From: Acidobacteriota bacterium
GTDB lineage: Bacteria; Acidobacteriota; Polarisedimenticolia; Gp22-AA2
Assembly: GCA_003223135.1 (NCBI GenBank)
Contig: QHXX01000020.1
Span: 1 to 59,254, forward strand
Reading direction: 5' to 3'
DNA: 59,254 nucleotides
The notes beneath the pieces were generated by a model. It did not search any database and had not been told where the DNA came from. It saw only the letters and a program-made list of their open reading frames with translations. Position numbers and translations under genes: made by a program. This document shows positions 1-8,133 of the stretch, piece by piece; position 1 is the first letter of the stretch, and each line of letters starts with the position of its first letter.

Positions 1-407
1 TAGGCGTGCTTCCACCCCCACGGCATGCTTTTCGGCATCTGATCGATCACGACACCCTTCTTCATCAGGGCCCGGCAGAATTCATCGAGCCTCTCGACCT
101 CGAAGTAGAGCCGGAGGCCTTCATTCTTCGTATCGAGCGCCTTCCCCTCTTCCATGACGTGGAGTGCTATCGTCGTCCCCCCGCCCGGGCTCTTCATCCG
201 TGCGTAGGCCCCCGGATAATCATCGACCACCTGGAACCCGAGCGCGTCCCGATAGAATTCCAGCGCGCGCGACAGCCTGGTCGTGTAGATCATCGCGTGG
301 TTGAAGTCGACCGTCCCGTTCTTCGGTGTCTTCGTTCTTGCGCTCCTCCGGATCTTCTTCCTAATCGCCACCGTCACCTCCGCTGACCTTTGCCGGTCAT
401 CGCTCAT
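1..407 (-). CDS. VOC family (glyoxalase-fold) protein, C-terminus cut by window edge
   Basis: Reading the minus strand from 407 gives an open frame to the window edge, so the C-terminus is missing. After a basic N-terminal tail the protein reads NHAMIYTTRLSRALEFYRDALGF and continues with a second betaalphabetabeta-type half, typical of the vicinal oxygen chelate fold. The ATG at 407 touches GGAGG too closely; a GTG at 371, five bases after another GGAGG, is an equally good start. VOC proteins include glyoxalases, dioxygenases and antibiotic-binding proteins, and the exact substrate cannot be read here. It lies at the far 3' end of the minus-strand cassette-like run, but no attC was found beside it. 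Confidence 0.7.
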   Translation of the reverse strand, partial: MSDDRQRSAEVTVAIRKKIRRSARTKTPKNGTVDFNHAMIYTTRLSRALEFYRDALGFQVVDDYPGAYARMKSPGGGTTIALHVMEEGKALDTKNEGLRLYFEVERLDEFCRALMKKGVVIDQMPKSMPWGWKHA

Positions 408-456
408 CCTCCCGCGTGCCGCCCGCTGGAATAAATCGCTGAACCGACGGCGTCGG

Positions 457-807
457 TCACACGTCAGGCGCTGATTCCCAGGGCTTTCCACAAGCACCGC
501 AAGACAGTGCGTACGGCTTGTTGGTATAGCTGCAGTTCTTGCACGACCAGATGCCCGTCGGCTGCGGACGGCCCTTCCCAACCATGAACCGGTAATACGC
601 TGCGACCAGCGCGAGCCACACGTAGCTGACGACCATGGCCGTCAGCAACGTCGACTCGGTCCTTCCGAACAGAACGACCATCAACATCGGCAGCGCTACA
701 TGACCACCAAGCGCAATGAGGCCAGCCACCCAAGGCGACGCGCCACGGCCTTTGGCGATGGCCGCGATCACAGGAAGCGCAACAATGAGAACCAGGATCT
801 CGAGCAT
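457..807 (-). CDS. Small membrane protein with C-terminal zinc ribbon
   Basis: This 116-residue protein has three hydrophobic segments (about residues 1-17, 25-47 and 52-71) followed by a cytosolic-looking tail with two CxxC knuckles (CKNC and CGAC, about residues 89-106). The spacing resembles a RanBP2-type or zinc-ribbon finger. It has no recognisable enzymatic motif. Zinc-ribbon tails on small membrane proteins are common in bacteria and usually of unknown role. It follows the VOC gene at 848-1276 on the same strand by about 40 bases and could be co-transcribed. No attC is visible on either side. Confidence 0.65.
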   Translation of the reverse strand: MLEILVLIVALPVIAAIAKGRGASPWVAGLIALGGHVALPMLMVVLFGRTESTLLTAMVVSYVWLALVAAYYRFMVGKGRPQPTGIWSCKNCSYTNKPYALSCGACGKPWESAPDV

Positions 808-847
808 GCGGCCACCTCTCTGCGTGTCCGCCGACTAGCGCTCGGCG

Positions 848-1276
848 CTATCCGCGCCGGACAGGCGGTGCTTCAAGGATTTCATCGTAGCCCCTGCCCT
901 GGAACTGAAGGAGACAGAACCCGTGTCCGAAGGGGTCAGCCATTCGGGCCAGGCGTCCCCAGGCGCGTTCTTCGATTTCGCCCTCGAGCTTGGCGCCAGC
1001 CGATAGAGCCCTGGCGACTTCTGCGTCGAGGTCTTCAACGGCGAAGTCGAGGTGGACCGGTGTCCAATGGCGCCGATAATCCCGCGACGATGTCGCCGCG
1101 GCGAAAGGGCGCGTGCCGCCACGATTCTCCAGGAGGTAAATCGAGGACGAGGCGCCGAGCATTTCGCGTGCCTGCGCACCAAGGCGGCGTCCCGGCTTCA
1201 GTCCCAGTGCCCGAACGTAGAAACCGATGCCCTTCTCAAGATCATCGACATCGATGTTGACTAGAAGTTCCGCCAC
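848..1276 (-). CDS. VOC family (glyoxalase/bleomycin-resistance fold) protein, probable former cassette gene
   Basis: The 142-residue protein starts MAELLVNIDVDDLEKGIGFY and has the two-repeat VOC layout, with HLDFAVEDLDAEV near residue 75 and DPFGHGFCLLQF near residue 113. The DPFGH segment is typical of glyoxalase-like dioxygenase-superfamily proteins and carries candidate metal ligands. The start at 1276 is about 60 bases past the R' end of attC 1333-1424, the position expected of the next cassette gene. No attC follows its stop, so either that site has decayed or the gene was captured by deletion. The substrate is unknown. Confidence 0.8.
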   Translation of the reverse strand: MAELLVNIDVDDLEKGIGFYVRALGLKPGRRLGAQAREMLGASSSIYLLENRGGTRPFAAATSSRDYRRHWTPVHLDFAVEDLDAEVARALSAGAKLEGEIEERAWGRLARMADPFGHGFCLLQFQGRGYDEILEAPPVRRG

Positions 1277-1332
1277 GGTGTCATCTCCCCTCGGCGACGG
1301 CGATCACGTTCGCTCCATCGCCACCCTCGTCG

Positions 1333-1424
1333 GCCTGACGCCTGGCTAGGCTGCGGCGCGCGAACACCGGCTCCAAGCCGCCGCCGACCTCCCAGGCGCC
1401 GGCAGGTCAAGCCGGTTGTCAGGT
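1333..1424 (-). other. attC recombination site F (degenerate cores)
   Basis: This 92-bp imperfect palindrome reads on the minus strand from R'' ACCTGAC to R' GTCAGGC. Both cores differ from the RYYYAAC / GTTRRRY consensus by a compensating A-to-G / T-to-C change. The inner part is nearly the same as in attC A (10866-10951): both share CTGCGGCGCGCGAAC and CCGCCGCCGACCTCCC. The stop codon of the DHFR-like gene lies inside R'', a hallmark of integron cassettes. The orientation is minus, from R'' followed by AAC and R' preceded by GC. Confidence 0.75.
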
Positions 1425-1943
1425 GGTAACATGGTACTCGCTCTGAACCAACCCGCTCGGATAGTGCCGAGTCGCGACGTGACGGAGCCGGATGTCGCGC
1501 GGTAGGCTGCCGAAGAGAGGAACTCCCTCACCGATGAGCACCGGCACGCGAGTGATGATGAGACGTTGAAGGAGCCCCGCTCGCAGGAACCCCTGAATCG
1601 TGATCCCGCCGTCGACGTAGAGGTGTTGGGCCCCACGAACAGCGAGTCGCGAAACGATCTCGGCCGGTGGTCCGGCCATCTGTTCAACAACGGCTCCGCC
1701 GGCCGCGGGCGAGTCGATGGGGTGACGACTCAAGACCACGACGCGCTTGTCACCATAGGGCCAGGCCCCGAAGGTCAGAACCTTCTCGAAGGTCTTGCGA
1801 CCTATCACAATCGCATCGACGCTTGCCATGAACTCGTCGTAGCCGTGGGGTTCGCCGCCGCCCTCCGGAAGAAAGTCGAGATCGCCGTTCGGTCGCGCGA
1901 TGAAGCCGTCGACGCTGGTGCCGACAAAGACGGATACCGTCAC
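1419..1943 (-). CDS. Dihydrofolate reductase family protein (RibD C-terminal-like), cassette gene
   Basis: The 174-residue protein opens MTVSVFVGTSVDGFIARPNG, the characteristic N-terminal strand and substrate loop of the DHFR/RibD C-terminal fold, and continues with DAIVIGRKTFE and a GAQHLYVDGGITIQGFL segment that forms the nucleotide-binding part. Members reduce pterin-, riboflavin- or related substrates with NAD(P)H. It is shorter than the bifunctional RibD and is not a classic FolA. The start lies about 30 bases after the R' core of the half attC at 1966-2013, and the stop is inside attC F, so the gene fills one cassette. Cassette-borne DHFRs (dfr) give trimethoprim resistance, but this sequence is of the RibD-like branch and resistance should not be assumed. 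Confidence 0.85.
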   Translation of the reverse strand: MTVSVFVGTSVDGFIARPNGDLDFLPEGGGEPHGYDEFMASVDAIVIGRKTFEKVLTFGAWPYGDKRVVVLSRHPIDSPAAGGAVVEQMAGPPAEIVSRLAVRGAQHLYVDGGITIQGFLRAGLLQRLIITRVPVLIGEGVPLFGSLPRDIRLRHVATRHYPSGLVQSEYHVTT

Positions 1944-1965
1944 CGTAGACTCTTCACCGGTGGCC

Positions 1966-2013
1966 GCTTAACGCCCTGGCTAAGCTGCTGCGGCCGCACA
2001 CCGTCGTAACTTT
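1966..2013 (-). other. Half attC site (only the R'/L' arm remains)
   Basis: The minus strand here ends in a perfect R' core, GTTAAGC, preceded by an arm that matches the right arm of attC E (both contain ACGACGGTGTG- or ACGACCGTGTG-like sequence followed by GCCGCAG). The matching R''/L'' arm expected just before it, directly after the stop of the 2020-2361 gene, is not present. It looks like an attC that lost one arm by deletion. Confidence 0.55.
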
Positions 2014-2019
2014 GGCCAT

Positions 2020-2361
2020 TCACCTGTCGCCGGTCGGCACAACAGGCGGAAGATATCGCCTTCTCAGAACCAGAAACCACATTCCAGACATTGCGGCAAC
2101 TCCTACACCGTAGGCGACAGGTACGGCGTTCTGGAACGTAGTTGAGCCATACCCAGTGAGGGACTCCGTGATGATTCCGACGAGCGTTGCGATGCATGAC
2201 GCCAAGATGGCAGGAAGGAAAATGAAGAGAAGTCCCGCCGCTCCTCCAGCCCACTCTGCGTCCGTGTAGGATGACCTCACGACACGCATGGACAACACGG
2301 TCAACCCGCAGACCAAGAAGCAACCATACGCGAGGTCGTAGGCGCGCTGCGTTGTCTTCAT
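2020..2361 (-). CDS. Small integral membrane protein of unknown function
   Basis: The 113-residue protein has three predicted membrane segments (about residues 10-30, 40-68 and 84-102) and a short basic tail (LRRRYLPP). GGAGG stands eight bases before the ATG at 2361, so the start is well supported. No family was recognised. It is followed by a half attC, and the next gene on the strand is the DHFR-like cassette, so it is probably the gene of a damaged cassette. Confidence 0.6.
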   Translation of the reverse strand: MKTTQRAYDLAYGCFLVCGLTVLSMRVVRSSYTDAEWAGGAAGLLFIFLPAILASCIATLVGIITESLTGYGSTTFQNAVPVAYGVGVAAMSGMWFLVLRRRYLPPVVPTGDR

Positions 2362-2670
2362 CCGAAGCCTCCCGTGAGAACTTCGCCCGCCTATCGTCTG
2401 CCGCTCGGCCGTGCGGCCCCTCCACGGGGAAGAATAGCAGAACGTGCAAGTCAGCGGGCTCGTGGAAACGCGCGAGGCCGCGTCGGCTGCAGCGGCCGAG
2501 TCAGGCCGCGGCCCGGCACGAATGGCCCCTCCAATTCGTTCGGATGGATACCCCCTTGGGACGATTCTGCCGGACCCTTGGAACCCTCCCGGATCCGCCT
2601 CCGTATCTCCTGTTCACAGCCAGCGACCCGGGTCGTACTATCGGAATAGTTGACCGAAGGAGGGCCGATC

Positions 2671-2775
2671 ATGAAGACATTCCACCACCTCGGAGACCTG
2701 CACCCTGACGCTGGAGCGTGGGTGTTCGTACAGGCGGGCGCCGATCCGCGGACCTCGACCTCCCCCCGGCGATGA
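2671..2775 (+). CDS. 34-residue ORF overlapping the hydrolase start
   Basis: An ATG at 2671 preceded by AAGGAGGG at good spacing opens a 34-codon frame (MKTFHHLGDLHPDAGAW...). Its TGA overlaps the ATG of the hydrolase as ATGA. The hydrolase itself has no Shine-Dalgarno, so translation of this short ORF may feed ribosomes into it. The peptide resembles no family I know. It could also be the surviving N-terminus of a lost gene. Confidence 0.45.
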   Translation: MKTFHHLGDLHPDAGAWVFVQAGADPRTSTSPRR

Positions 2776-4241
2776 GAACGAAGCGCAGGGTTCTCGCGGT
2801 GGTCTTGCTGCTTCCCCTCAATCTGGGTGTGCTTGCCGAAGGCTCAAAGGCGCCGGGTCGCAGCGTGGCCGGAAAGCTGAAGCCATGCCATGTGCCGGGA
2901 GTGGACGAGGAGGTCCACTGTGGCCGGTACGAGGTCTATGAGAACCGTGGCGCCCGCAAGGGAAGAAAGATCGGTCTCAACATCGTCGTTCTTCCGGCGA
3001 GGGGGCCTAAGGTCGCTGCGGATCCGCTGGTCTTCCTCGCCGGCGGGGGAGTCGCGCCAGCCACCCGCTATGCGGGTTTCTTGAGCGAGGCGTACCCCAA
3101 TCTGCGACGGCAGCGTGACATCCTCCTGGTCGACCAGCGGGGGACCGGAGGGTCCAACCCGCTGGAGTGCGATCTGACCACGGATCCCGCGAGCGCCGAG
3201 TATCGCGACGAGGGCCGCTTTCTCGCGGCGGTTCGCCGGTGCCGGAGAGAGCTGGAGCAGAAAGCCGACCTGCGCTACTACACGACGCCGATCGCGATGG
3301 ATGACCTGGATGAGGTTCGCCGATGGCTCGGGTATCCGCGCTTCAACTTGTTCGGCGTGTCGTACGGAACCACGGCGGCGATGGTCTACCTGCGCCAGCA
3401 TCCAGAGCATGTCCGGACCGTCGCCCTGCAGGGCGTCATTCCCCTCGACGTTCCGATGTGGCTCGAGGCGCCCCGCTCGTCACAGCAGGCGCTGGAGCAG
3501 GCCTTCGCCGCCTGTGCCCGGCAGCCGGGTTGTCACGGTGCCTTCCCGGAGCTCGAAAACGAATTCATCTCCCTCCTGAAGCGCCTCGCCGAAAAGCCCG
3601 TCAAGGTCAAGGTGAGCAACGTGGAGACCGGCCAGGAGGTGGAGGTCCCGATCGACGACGAGATCTTGCGCGGCTTCGTCGCGAGAGTGTTGTACTCCGC
3701 TTCGCGAATCCACGACCTCCCCATGCTCGTCCATCTTGCCCATCAAGGCGACTATCAGCCCCTCGCCGCGAAACTCGCTGTGAAGGGAGAGAGCGGGATC
3801 CCGAAAGGTGTCTATCTCTCGATCGTCTGCAGCGAGGTCATACCGCAGTTCGACCCGGGCGCGCTGCCGGCGGCGACGGCGGGCACGTTCATGGGCGGCT
3901 TTCGCCTCGGGCGGGAGGTCAGCGCCTGCCGGGAGTGGGTTCGCGGCTGGCTGCCACCGGGCTTCTGGACGCCGGTCAAGTCTGATGTTCCTGTCCTGGT
4001 CCTGACCGGTGCCCTCGATCATCTGATCCCGCCGCGCTACGGGGAGCGAGTGGCGCAGTCGCTGGCCCACGCACGCCACCTCGTCCTGCCCCAGCGCGGA
4101 CACAACGATACGGATCCGTGCGTCAACGGGATGATCGAAGCCTTCATGATCGCCGGCAGCCTCGCGGGGCTGGACACGAACTGTCTCGCGAAGACCGAAG
4201 ACCTGTCCTTCGCCCTGCAGCGCGACGAGCTGGAGAAGTGA
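2772..4241 (+). CDS. Secreted alpha/beta hydrolase, tripeptidyl-aminopeptidase-like
   Basis: The ATG at 2772 gives a clean signal peptide (MRTKRRVLAVVLLLPLNLGVLA). The mature part has the alpha/beta-hydrolase layout: an oxyanion region near DILLVDQRGTGGS, the nucleophile elbow GVSYGT, a helical lid insert, a late TGALDHLIPP aspartate loop and a PQRGHND histidine. This matches the tripeptidyl aminopeptidase / proline iminopeptidase-like S33 group, which trims peptides outside the cytoplasm. The protein is about 490 residues, the usual size. It lies on the plus strand, against the orientation of the cassettes around it, and is probably not a cassette gene. It may depend on the short ORF at 2671 for translation. 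Confidence 0.85.
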   Translation: MRTKRRVLAVVLLLPLNLGVLAEGSKAPGRSVAGKLKPCHVPGVDEEVHCGRYEVYENRGARKGRKIGLNIVVLPARGPKVAADPLVFLAGGGVAPATRYAGFLSEAYPNLRRQRDILLVDQRGTGGSNPLECDLTTDPASAEYRDEGRFLAAVRRCRRELEQKADLRYYTTPIAMDDLDEVRRWLGYPRFNLFGVSYGTTAAMVYLRQHPEHVRTVALQGVIPLDVPMWLEAPRSSQQALEQAFAACARQPGCHGAFPELENEFISLLKRLAEKPVKVKVSNVETGQEVEVPIDDEILRGFVARVLYSASRIHDLPMLVHLAHQGDYQPLAAKLAVKGESGIPKGVYLSIVCSEVIPQFDPGALPAATAGTFMGGFRLGREVSACREWVRGWLPPGFWTPVKSDVPVLVLTGALDHLIPPRYGERVAQSLAHARHLVLPQRGHNDTDPCVNGMIEAFMIAGSLAGLDTNCLAKTEDLSFALQRDELEK

Positions 4242-4406
4242 GAAACTTGGGCGTCCCTGCGATGACTCGACGTCTTCGCTTCAAGTGCTTCCGGATAGTC
4301 CGCCACGACGACCTGCAAGACCGTCACGGTCACACCGGGCGAGCAGAAGGTGCGCGACGACGTGATGAAGGCAACGCTCGGCGTCGAAGGTGTCCTTACG
4401 CCGTCA

Positions 4407-4500
4407 GCCTAACGCTCCCGCTCACCTGCGGCGGGCACACACGGTCGTCACTTCAATCCCGCATACGTCGCCCGGCGGCAGGTGCAGCGGGTTGTTAGGC
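4407..4500 (-). other. attC recombination site E (consensus cores)
   Basis: On the minus strand this 94-bp site runs from R'' GCCTAAC (followed by AAC) to R' GTTAGGC (preceded by GC). Both cores fit the RYYYAAC / GTTRRRY consensus and are perfectly complementary. The arms pair around CACCTGC / GCAGGTG. It lies 24 bases downstream of the stop of the annotated 4524-5087 frame, but a shifted frame of that gene ends with TAA inside R''. Confidence 0.9.
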
Positions 4501-4523
4501 GTCTTCCCCGATGAATCGCTTGG

Positions 4524-5087
4524 CTATCGTTTCAAAAAACACCTTGGTGCCTTCAGACCATGAATGCGAATCAGCTCGAGGGCCGGATCATAGAGTGCGC
4601 AGCTATCAATTAGACCCAGGCAGTAAGTTTCCAGGACGAAATAGAGATCACATGTCACCGGGTCAAGGTAGATCCCAGCGAACTCCGAGAGGTGGCTATT
4701 AGCGCCATCGCTATCTCTTCGCTCGTCGACGTAAGCGATGAGCTCTGGTTGAGACCCAATGCGTCTTCGATAGATGCTGCGACGTTGACAGGTTGTCCGG
4801 AAATCTCCTGGGTAGCATATTTCTCCTGTCGGCACAGGTTGAGGAGCATAAACGTACATCGCGCCGTCCGGGCCAATCTGATTTGCGACTAGACTGCAAC
4901 GGAGATCCAGGATGTTCTCGGGATCACCGCACGCGAACAGATTCAATGGGCCGATAAGCGATTCTGCACTAAGGCCAGGATCGCCCATTTGCACGTCCGC
5001 GGCACCTAGCCGATTGTCGGCAGAAGCATTCCCAATACATCCCAAGGCTAGTGCCGTTAAGCACAAGATCTGAGTTCGCATTCTCAT
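4524..5087 (-). CDS. Secreted hypothetical protein, first cassette after leader 1; probable 3' frameshift
   Basis: The ATG at 5087 follows AGAGGAG by eight bases and encodes a signal peptide (TQILCLTALALGCIGNASA). The mature part is about 165 residues with at least eight cysteines and no recognised family. The region is visibly less GC-rich than the chromosome to the right. The annotated frame stops at 4524 with the tail KAPRCFLKR. In the neighbouring frame the DNA instead reads SHSWSEGTKVFFETIAKRF and stops with a TAA lying inside the R'' core of attC E. Because cassette genes often end there, a one-base error or mutation near 4570-4580 is likely. Confidence 0.6.
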   Translation of the reverse strand: MRMRTQILCLTALALGCIGNASADNRLGAADVQMGDPGLSAESLIGPLNLFACGDPENILDLRCSLVANQIGPDGAMYVYAPQPVPTGEICYPGDFRTTCQRRSIYRRRIGSQPELIAYVDERRDSDGANSHLSEFAGIYLDPVTCDLYFVLETYCLGLIDSCALYDPALELIRIHGLKAPRCFLKR

Positions 5088-5142
5088 TTCTCGACTCCTC
5101 TAGGAAAGACCGCAGTTAATAACTGTATCTTCCGGTACGCCG

Positions 5143-5345
5143 AACGCAAATTCCATCGACCGATATAACCCAATAAACCTAGCCAGGCCGCTGCTGTTAT
5201 TCAGTGATGCAGCGGACTGCCGCCAAGATAACGCCATAATAGCCGCGAGACCGTCGGTCGTACGACACTCGCCCCCCCCGGCCCCCCCCGAGATGGTCTT
5301 TCACTGGATTCCTGTGGTTGTCTGCTGATGGCAAATATACGCCGA
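5143..5345 (-). promoter_or_regulatory. Leader element 1: candidate attI-like / integron platform remnant
   Basis: This segment lies just upstream of the first minus-strand cassette gene at 5087 and is related to 11332-11516. Shared blocks in the same order are AACGCAAATT (5143), an identical 19-mer TATAACCCAATAAACCTAG (5164), a GCGAGACC block near 5243, and AAATATACGCCGA at the right end. The first two blocks are 11 bases apart in both copies. On the minus strand the resemblance ends at GCGTT, where an attI crossover (G/TT) would fall. No convincing promoter was identified inside. It also contains two tandem copies of GCCCCCCCCG at 5271-5290. Confidence 0.5.
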
Positions 5346-5714
5346 CCTGGGCGGGAGCCGCAAGCGCGCGCTGGGGCAACGACCCCGAGTCCGGCCATCC
5401 GAAAATTTCAGGTGATTCCCCCATACCACGAAGAGTTGCCTTTCAGTAGCGTGCTGCGCAGAAGGCTCGCTCGAGACAGTCAGGGATCGGTGGCCGGCAG
5501 GCGACCCCGTGCTGCACAGTGCGGACGCCGCAGAGGAGGGCCGTTGATGGCGTATGCCGCGTGCGATCGCCCTGTTGCCCACCGCCCGGGGACCTGCCTG
5601 CAGACCAAGCACCCGACCGATTACTTTGGAAGACAGTCCAGCACCGTCCACCGGACAGGGCGTGACTGTCGCACGCCCAAAACACATGCCGCATCCGCGG
5701 CGAAGGAGGGCTCC

Positions 5715-6824
5715 ATGGCGAGGAATCCTGGCAGGGGACCGGTCCGACGTGGAAACGGAGGGACGCGACTCGCGCCCGTCGTGTTTCTGGCAGTACTTGC
5801 AGGCGTCGCCGCGCCCTCGCGGACGCACGCCGCCACGTGCGCTCCGGTCGATCACGGTCCCATCCTCATCGGCAGCGACCGCGACTTCACGGCGGCGAAC
5901 GGGGTCGCCTCCGGCTCCGGCACGGCCGCGGATCCCTATGTCTTCAGCAACCTCAAGCTCAACGACCTCACCCCCGGATACGGCCTCAAGGTGGACAACT
6001 CGAGAGGAAGGGTAACGAAGTTCTTCAACGTCCAGTGCGTGCAGTCGATCTTCCAGACCGCCCCGCCGAAGGGCGCGAACCTCATCTGGCTCGTTGGAGT
6101 CGGCAGGACCACGCGGATCTCCGACGTCTCCGCGAACTCCGGCGAGGACGTCGCCTCCACCGGGGTCCGCCTCGACTCGAGCAGCTACGTGACTCTCGAC
6201 AGCCTGAGCATCAACAAGTTCGGTGTCGATGGGGTCCAGCTCAACTCCTCCAGCAACATCACGATCCTGCACAGCAAGCTGAAGGCGATGCACAACGGCG
6301 TGTCGATCCTGAACAGCCATGACATCAGCATGGGCGATCCCTGCGATCTGTCCGCGGTCGACGGAACCTGTAACGATTTCACCTACGACGACGGGCGGGG
6401 GATCTATGCCCTGAATTCGTACAACATCTCGGCGCAGTACACCAAGACGAACGCCGACGACACGGGCGGGATCCTGCTGGATGGATCCGGGACGTTCTCC
6501 GTGACGCTCACCAACGGGGTCGCTTCGGGGAACGGTCCCATCTGCCCGATGGGCGTGCCGACGGGTGACAAGGTGGACACGAACGCCGGGATTGCGGTCA
6601 TCAACGGCGCGCACGATATCAATGTCAAGGGGTACACCATCAACGGGAACGTCATCGACATCATGAACGGCGGGAACGACCTGTATTACAACCCCTGCAC
6701 CGGCCTGTTCGAGCCGCTCAAGGGGAAGGCCACCCCTCCGGGAGGAGGGGGGCTCGATTTCAACGGCAACTGCTACCACACGCAGTTCGGCTTCTTCCCG
6801 GTGCCCGCGTCGAGCTGTCCGTGA
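5715..6824 (+). CDS. Secreted right-handed parallel beta-helix protein
   Basis: The ATG at 5715 follows AAGGAGGG at correct spacing, which fixes the start despite a longer open frame upstream. A basic N-terminus and hydrophobic stretch (APVVFLAVLAGVAAPSRTHA) form a signal peptide. The body has repeated short strands with N/S-rich turns (SSSYVTLDSLSI, SSSNITILHSKL, NSHDISM, NSYNISAQY, GAHDINVKGYTI) spaced about 22-25 residues, typical of NosD/pectate-lyase-like beta-helices. Several cysteines (CDLSAVDGTC, CPMG) may form disulfides. Such proteins bind or cleave polysaccharides or act as surface structures; no catalytic site is evident. A strong hairpin follows six bases after the stop. Confidence 0.75.
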   Translation: MARNPGRGPVRRGNGGTRLAPVVFLAVLAGVAAPSRTHAATCAPVDHGPILIGSDRDFTAANGVASGSGTAADPYVFSNLKLNDLTPGYGLKVDNSRGRVTKFFNVQCVQSIFQTAPPKGANLIWLVGVGRTTRISDVSANSGEDVASTGVRLDSSSYVTLDSLSINKFGVDGVQLNSSSNITILHSKLKAMHNGVSILNSHDISMGDPCDLSAVDGTCNDFTYDDGRGIYALNSYNISAQYTKTNADDTGGILLDGSGTFSVTLTNGVASGNGPICPMGVPTGDKVDTNAGIAVINGAHDINVKGYTINGNVIDIMNGGNDLYYNPCTGLFEPLKGKATPPGGGGLDFNGNCYHTQFGFFPVPASSCP

Positions 6825-6829
6825 GAAGG

Positions 6830-6865
6830 GGCCCGCGCGTCCCGCACCCGCGGGACGCGCGGGCC
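6830..6865 (+). terminator. Perfect 16-bp hairpin terminator-like element
   Basis: GGCCCGCGCGTCCCGC pairs perfectly with GCGGGACGCGCGGGCC across a four-base loop. It begins six bases after the stop of the beta-helix gene. No T-run follows, so it may act as a GC-rich non-canonical terminator, or bidirectionally for the alcohol dehydrogenase ending at 6992. Confidence 0.7.
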
Positions 6866-6991
6866 GACGGATGAGCCGATCGGAGGCGGTTCGAGTCGAA
6901 CGCCATCAGGGATTGCAGAACCAGGTCCGGCGGCCGGCGTCTCCACCTCGCGGACCATCACCGGCGTAGATGAGTTCAGCCCTCGGTCACT

Positions 6992-8038
6992 TCACTCGCT
7001 GGCCGCATGCCGTTGTTCGACAGCTTCTGACGGAGTGAGGATCACCTTTCCTTGGGTTTCGCCTTCGATCATGCGCCGGAAAGCCTCGCGAACCTCACTC
7101 AGATGGAACGTACTGTCGATGATCGGTGTGATCTTCCCGCTCTCGAGGAGTTCCCTGAGGACGGCGATCGCTTCTTTCTTGGTCGGCATCGGCAAGCCGG
7201 GACCTTGCAATTGCTTCACGAAGCGTGAGAGGGCCATGAGCTTCAAGAAGTGGGGCACGAGCCCGAACACGCGCTTGCGTGATGCTCCAAAACCCTCATG
7301 CCCGATGAGTACGTATCTCCCGTCAGGTTCCAGCGCGCGCCTGATGATGGAGAACGGGCGATTCCCCGGGACATCGAAGATGAGATTGTAGCGAATGCCA
7401 CGTTGCGTGAAGTCTTCCCGCCTGTAGTCGACGACCTCATCTGCCCCAAGTGAGCGCAGCATGCCCAGCTTGCCCGTGCTGTCCACGGCGGTCACGTGCG
7501 CGCCGTGGGCCTTCATCATCTGCAGGGCGAGCGCACCCACCCCGCCGCCAGCACCGTTGATCAACACCCTTTGCCCCGGGCGCCACTGACTCAGGCCCCT
7601 GAGATTCTGTAGAGCGATCAAGCCGGAGGCCGGGACGGAGGCGGCTTGCTCGAACGTCACGTTGGCCGGCTTCGGTGCCAGCAAGTCCTGGTGGACGGCC
7701 ACATACTCGGCGAAGGCGCCGCCGTGGATCCATTGGTGGGCCACGATGGTCTCGCCGAATACCGGATCTCCCGGCCGGAATCGTGTCACGCTCTTGCCGA
7801 CGGACTCGACGATTCCCGCCATGTCCGTCCCAGGGATCGGGTTCCTGGGTTTGGAGAACCCGGCCCCCATCAGGCGGAGGACATAAGGTCGCCCGGCCAC
7901 GACGTGCCACACATCCGGATGGATCGAAGCCGCACGTACGCGCACGAGGACTTCGTCATCGCCGACCACCGGCTTGTCGACTTCTCGGAGATCCAGATCA
8001 TCGGGAGATCCGTACCTCTCCTGGACAATCGCCTTCAT
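6992..8038 (-). CDS. NAD(P)-dependent medium-chain alcohol dehydrogenase / quinone-oxidoreductase-like
   Basis: The 348-residue protein has the MDR layout: an N-terminal GroES-like domain (MKAIVQERYGSPDDLDLREV) with PGTDMAGIV near residue 69, then a Rossmann domain with GAGGGVGALALQMMK near residue 164 and a DVPGNRPFSIIRRAL segment. It lacks the cysteine-rich structural zinc lobe of classical alcohol dehydrogenases, so it belongs with zinc-independent quinone-oxidoreductase-like MDRs that reduce enones or quinones. Its start is about 100 bases past the R' end of attC D, so it may be the next cassette gene, but no attC follows its stop. Confidence 0.9.
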   Translation of the reverse strand: MKAIVQERYGSPDDLDLREVDKPVVGDDEVLVRVRAASIHPDVWHVVAGRPYVLRLMGAGFSKPRNPIPGTDMAGIVESVGKSVTRFRPGDPVFGETIVAHQWIHGGAFAEYVAVHQDLLAPKPANVTFEQAASVPASGLIALQNLRGLSQWRPGQRVLINGAGGGVGALALQMMKAHGAHVTAVDSTGKLGMLRSLGADEVVDYRREDFTQRGIRYNLIFDVPGNRPFSIIRRALEPDGRYVLIGHEGFGASRKRVFGLVPHFLKLMALSRFVKQLQGPGLPMPTKKEAIAVLRELLESGKITPIIDSTFHLSEVREAFRRMIEGETQGKVILTPSEAVEQRHAASE

Positions 8039-8133
8039 CGTTTCATCAAGTCCCTGAGGGTGCCGGGCACGGGTGCGAAGAGGTCTTGCCGCATGCCCCG
8101 GCCACTGTCACCCGGGAGTTGAGCAATGAAGCT

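Noticed and set aside
4241-4413. Plus-strand piece ending TLGVEGVLTPSA with its TAA in attC E
   Set aside because: An in-frame stop precedes it by 35 codons with no start or ribosome site. attC E is oriented for the minus strand, so the stop is most simply a coincidence of the palindromic core.
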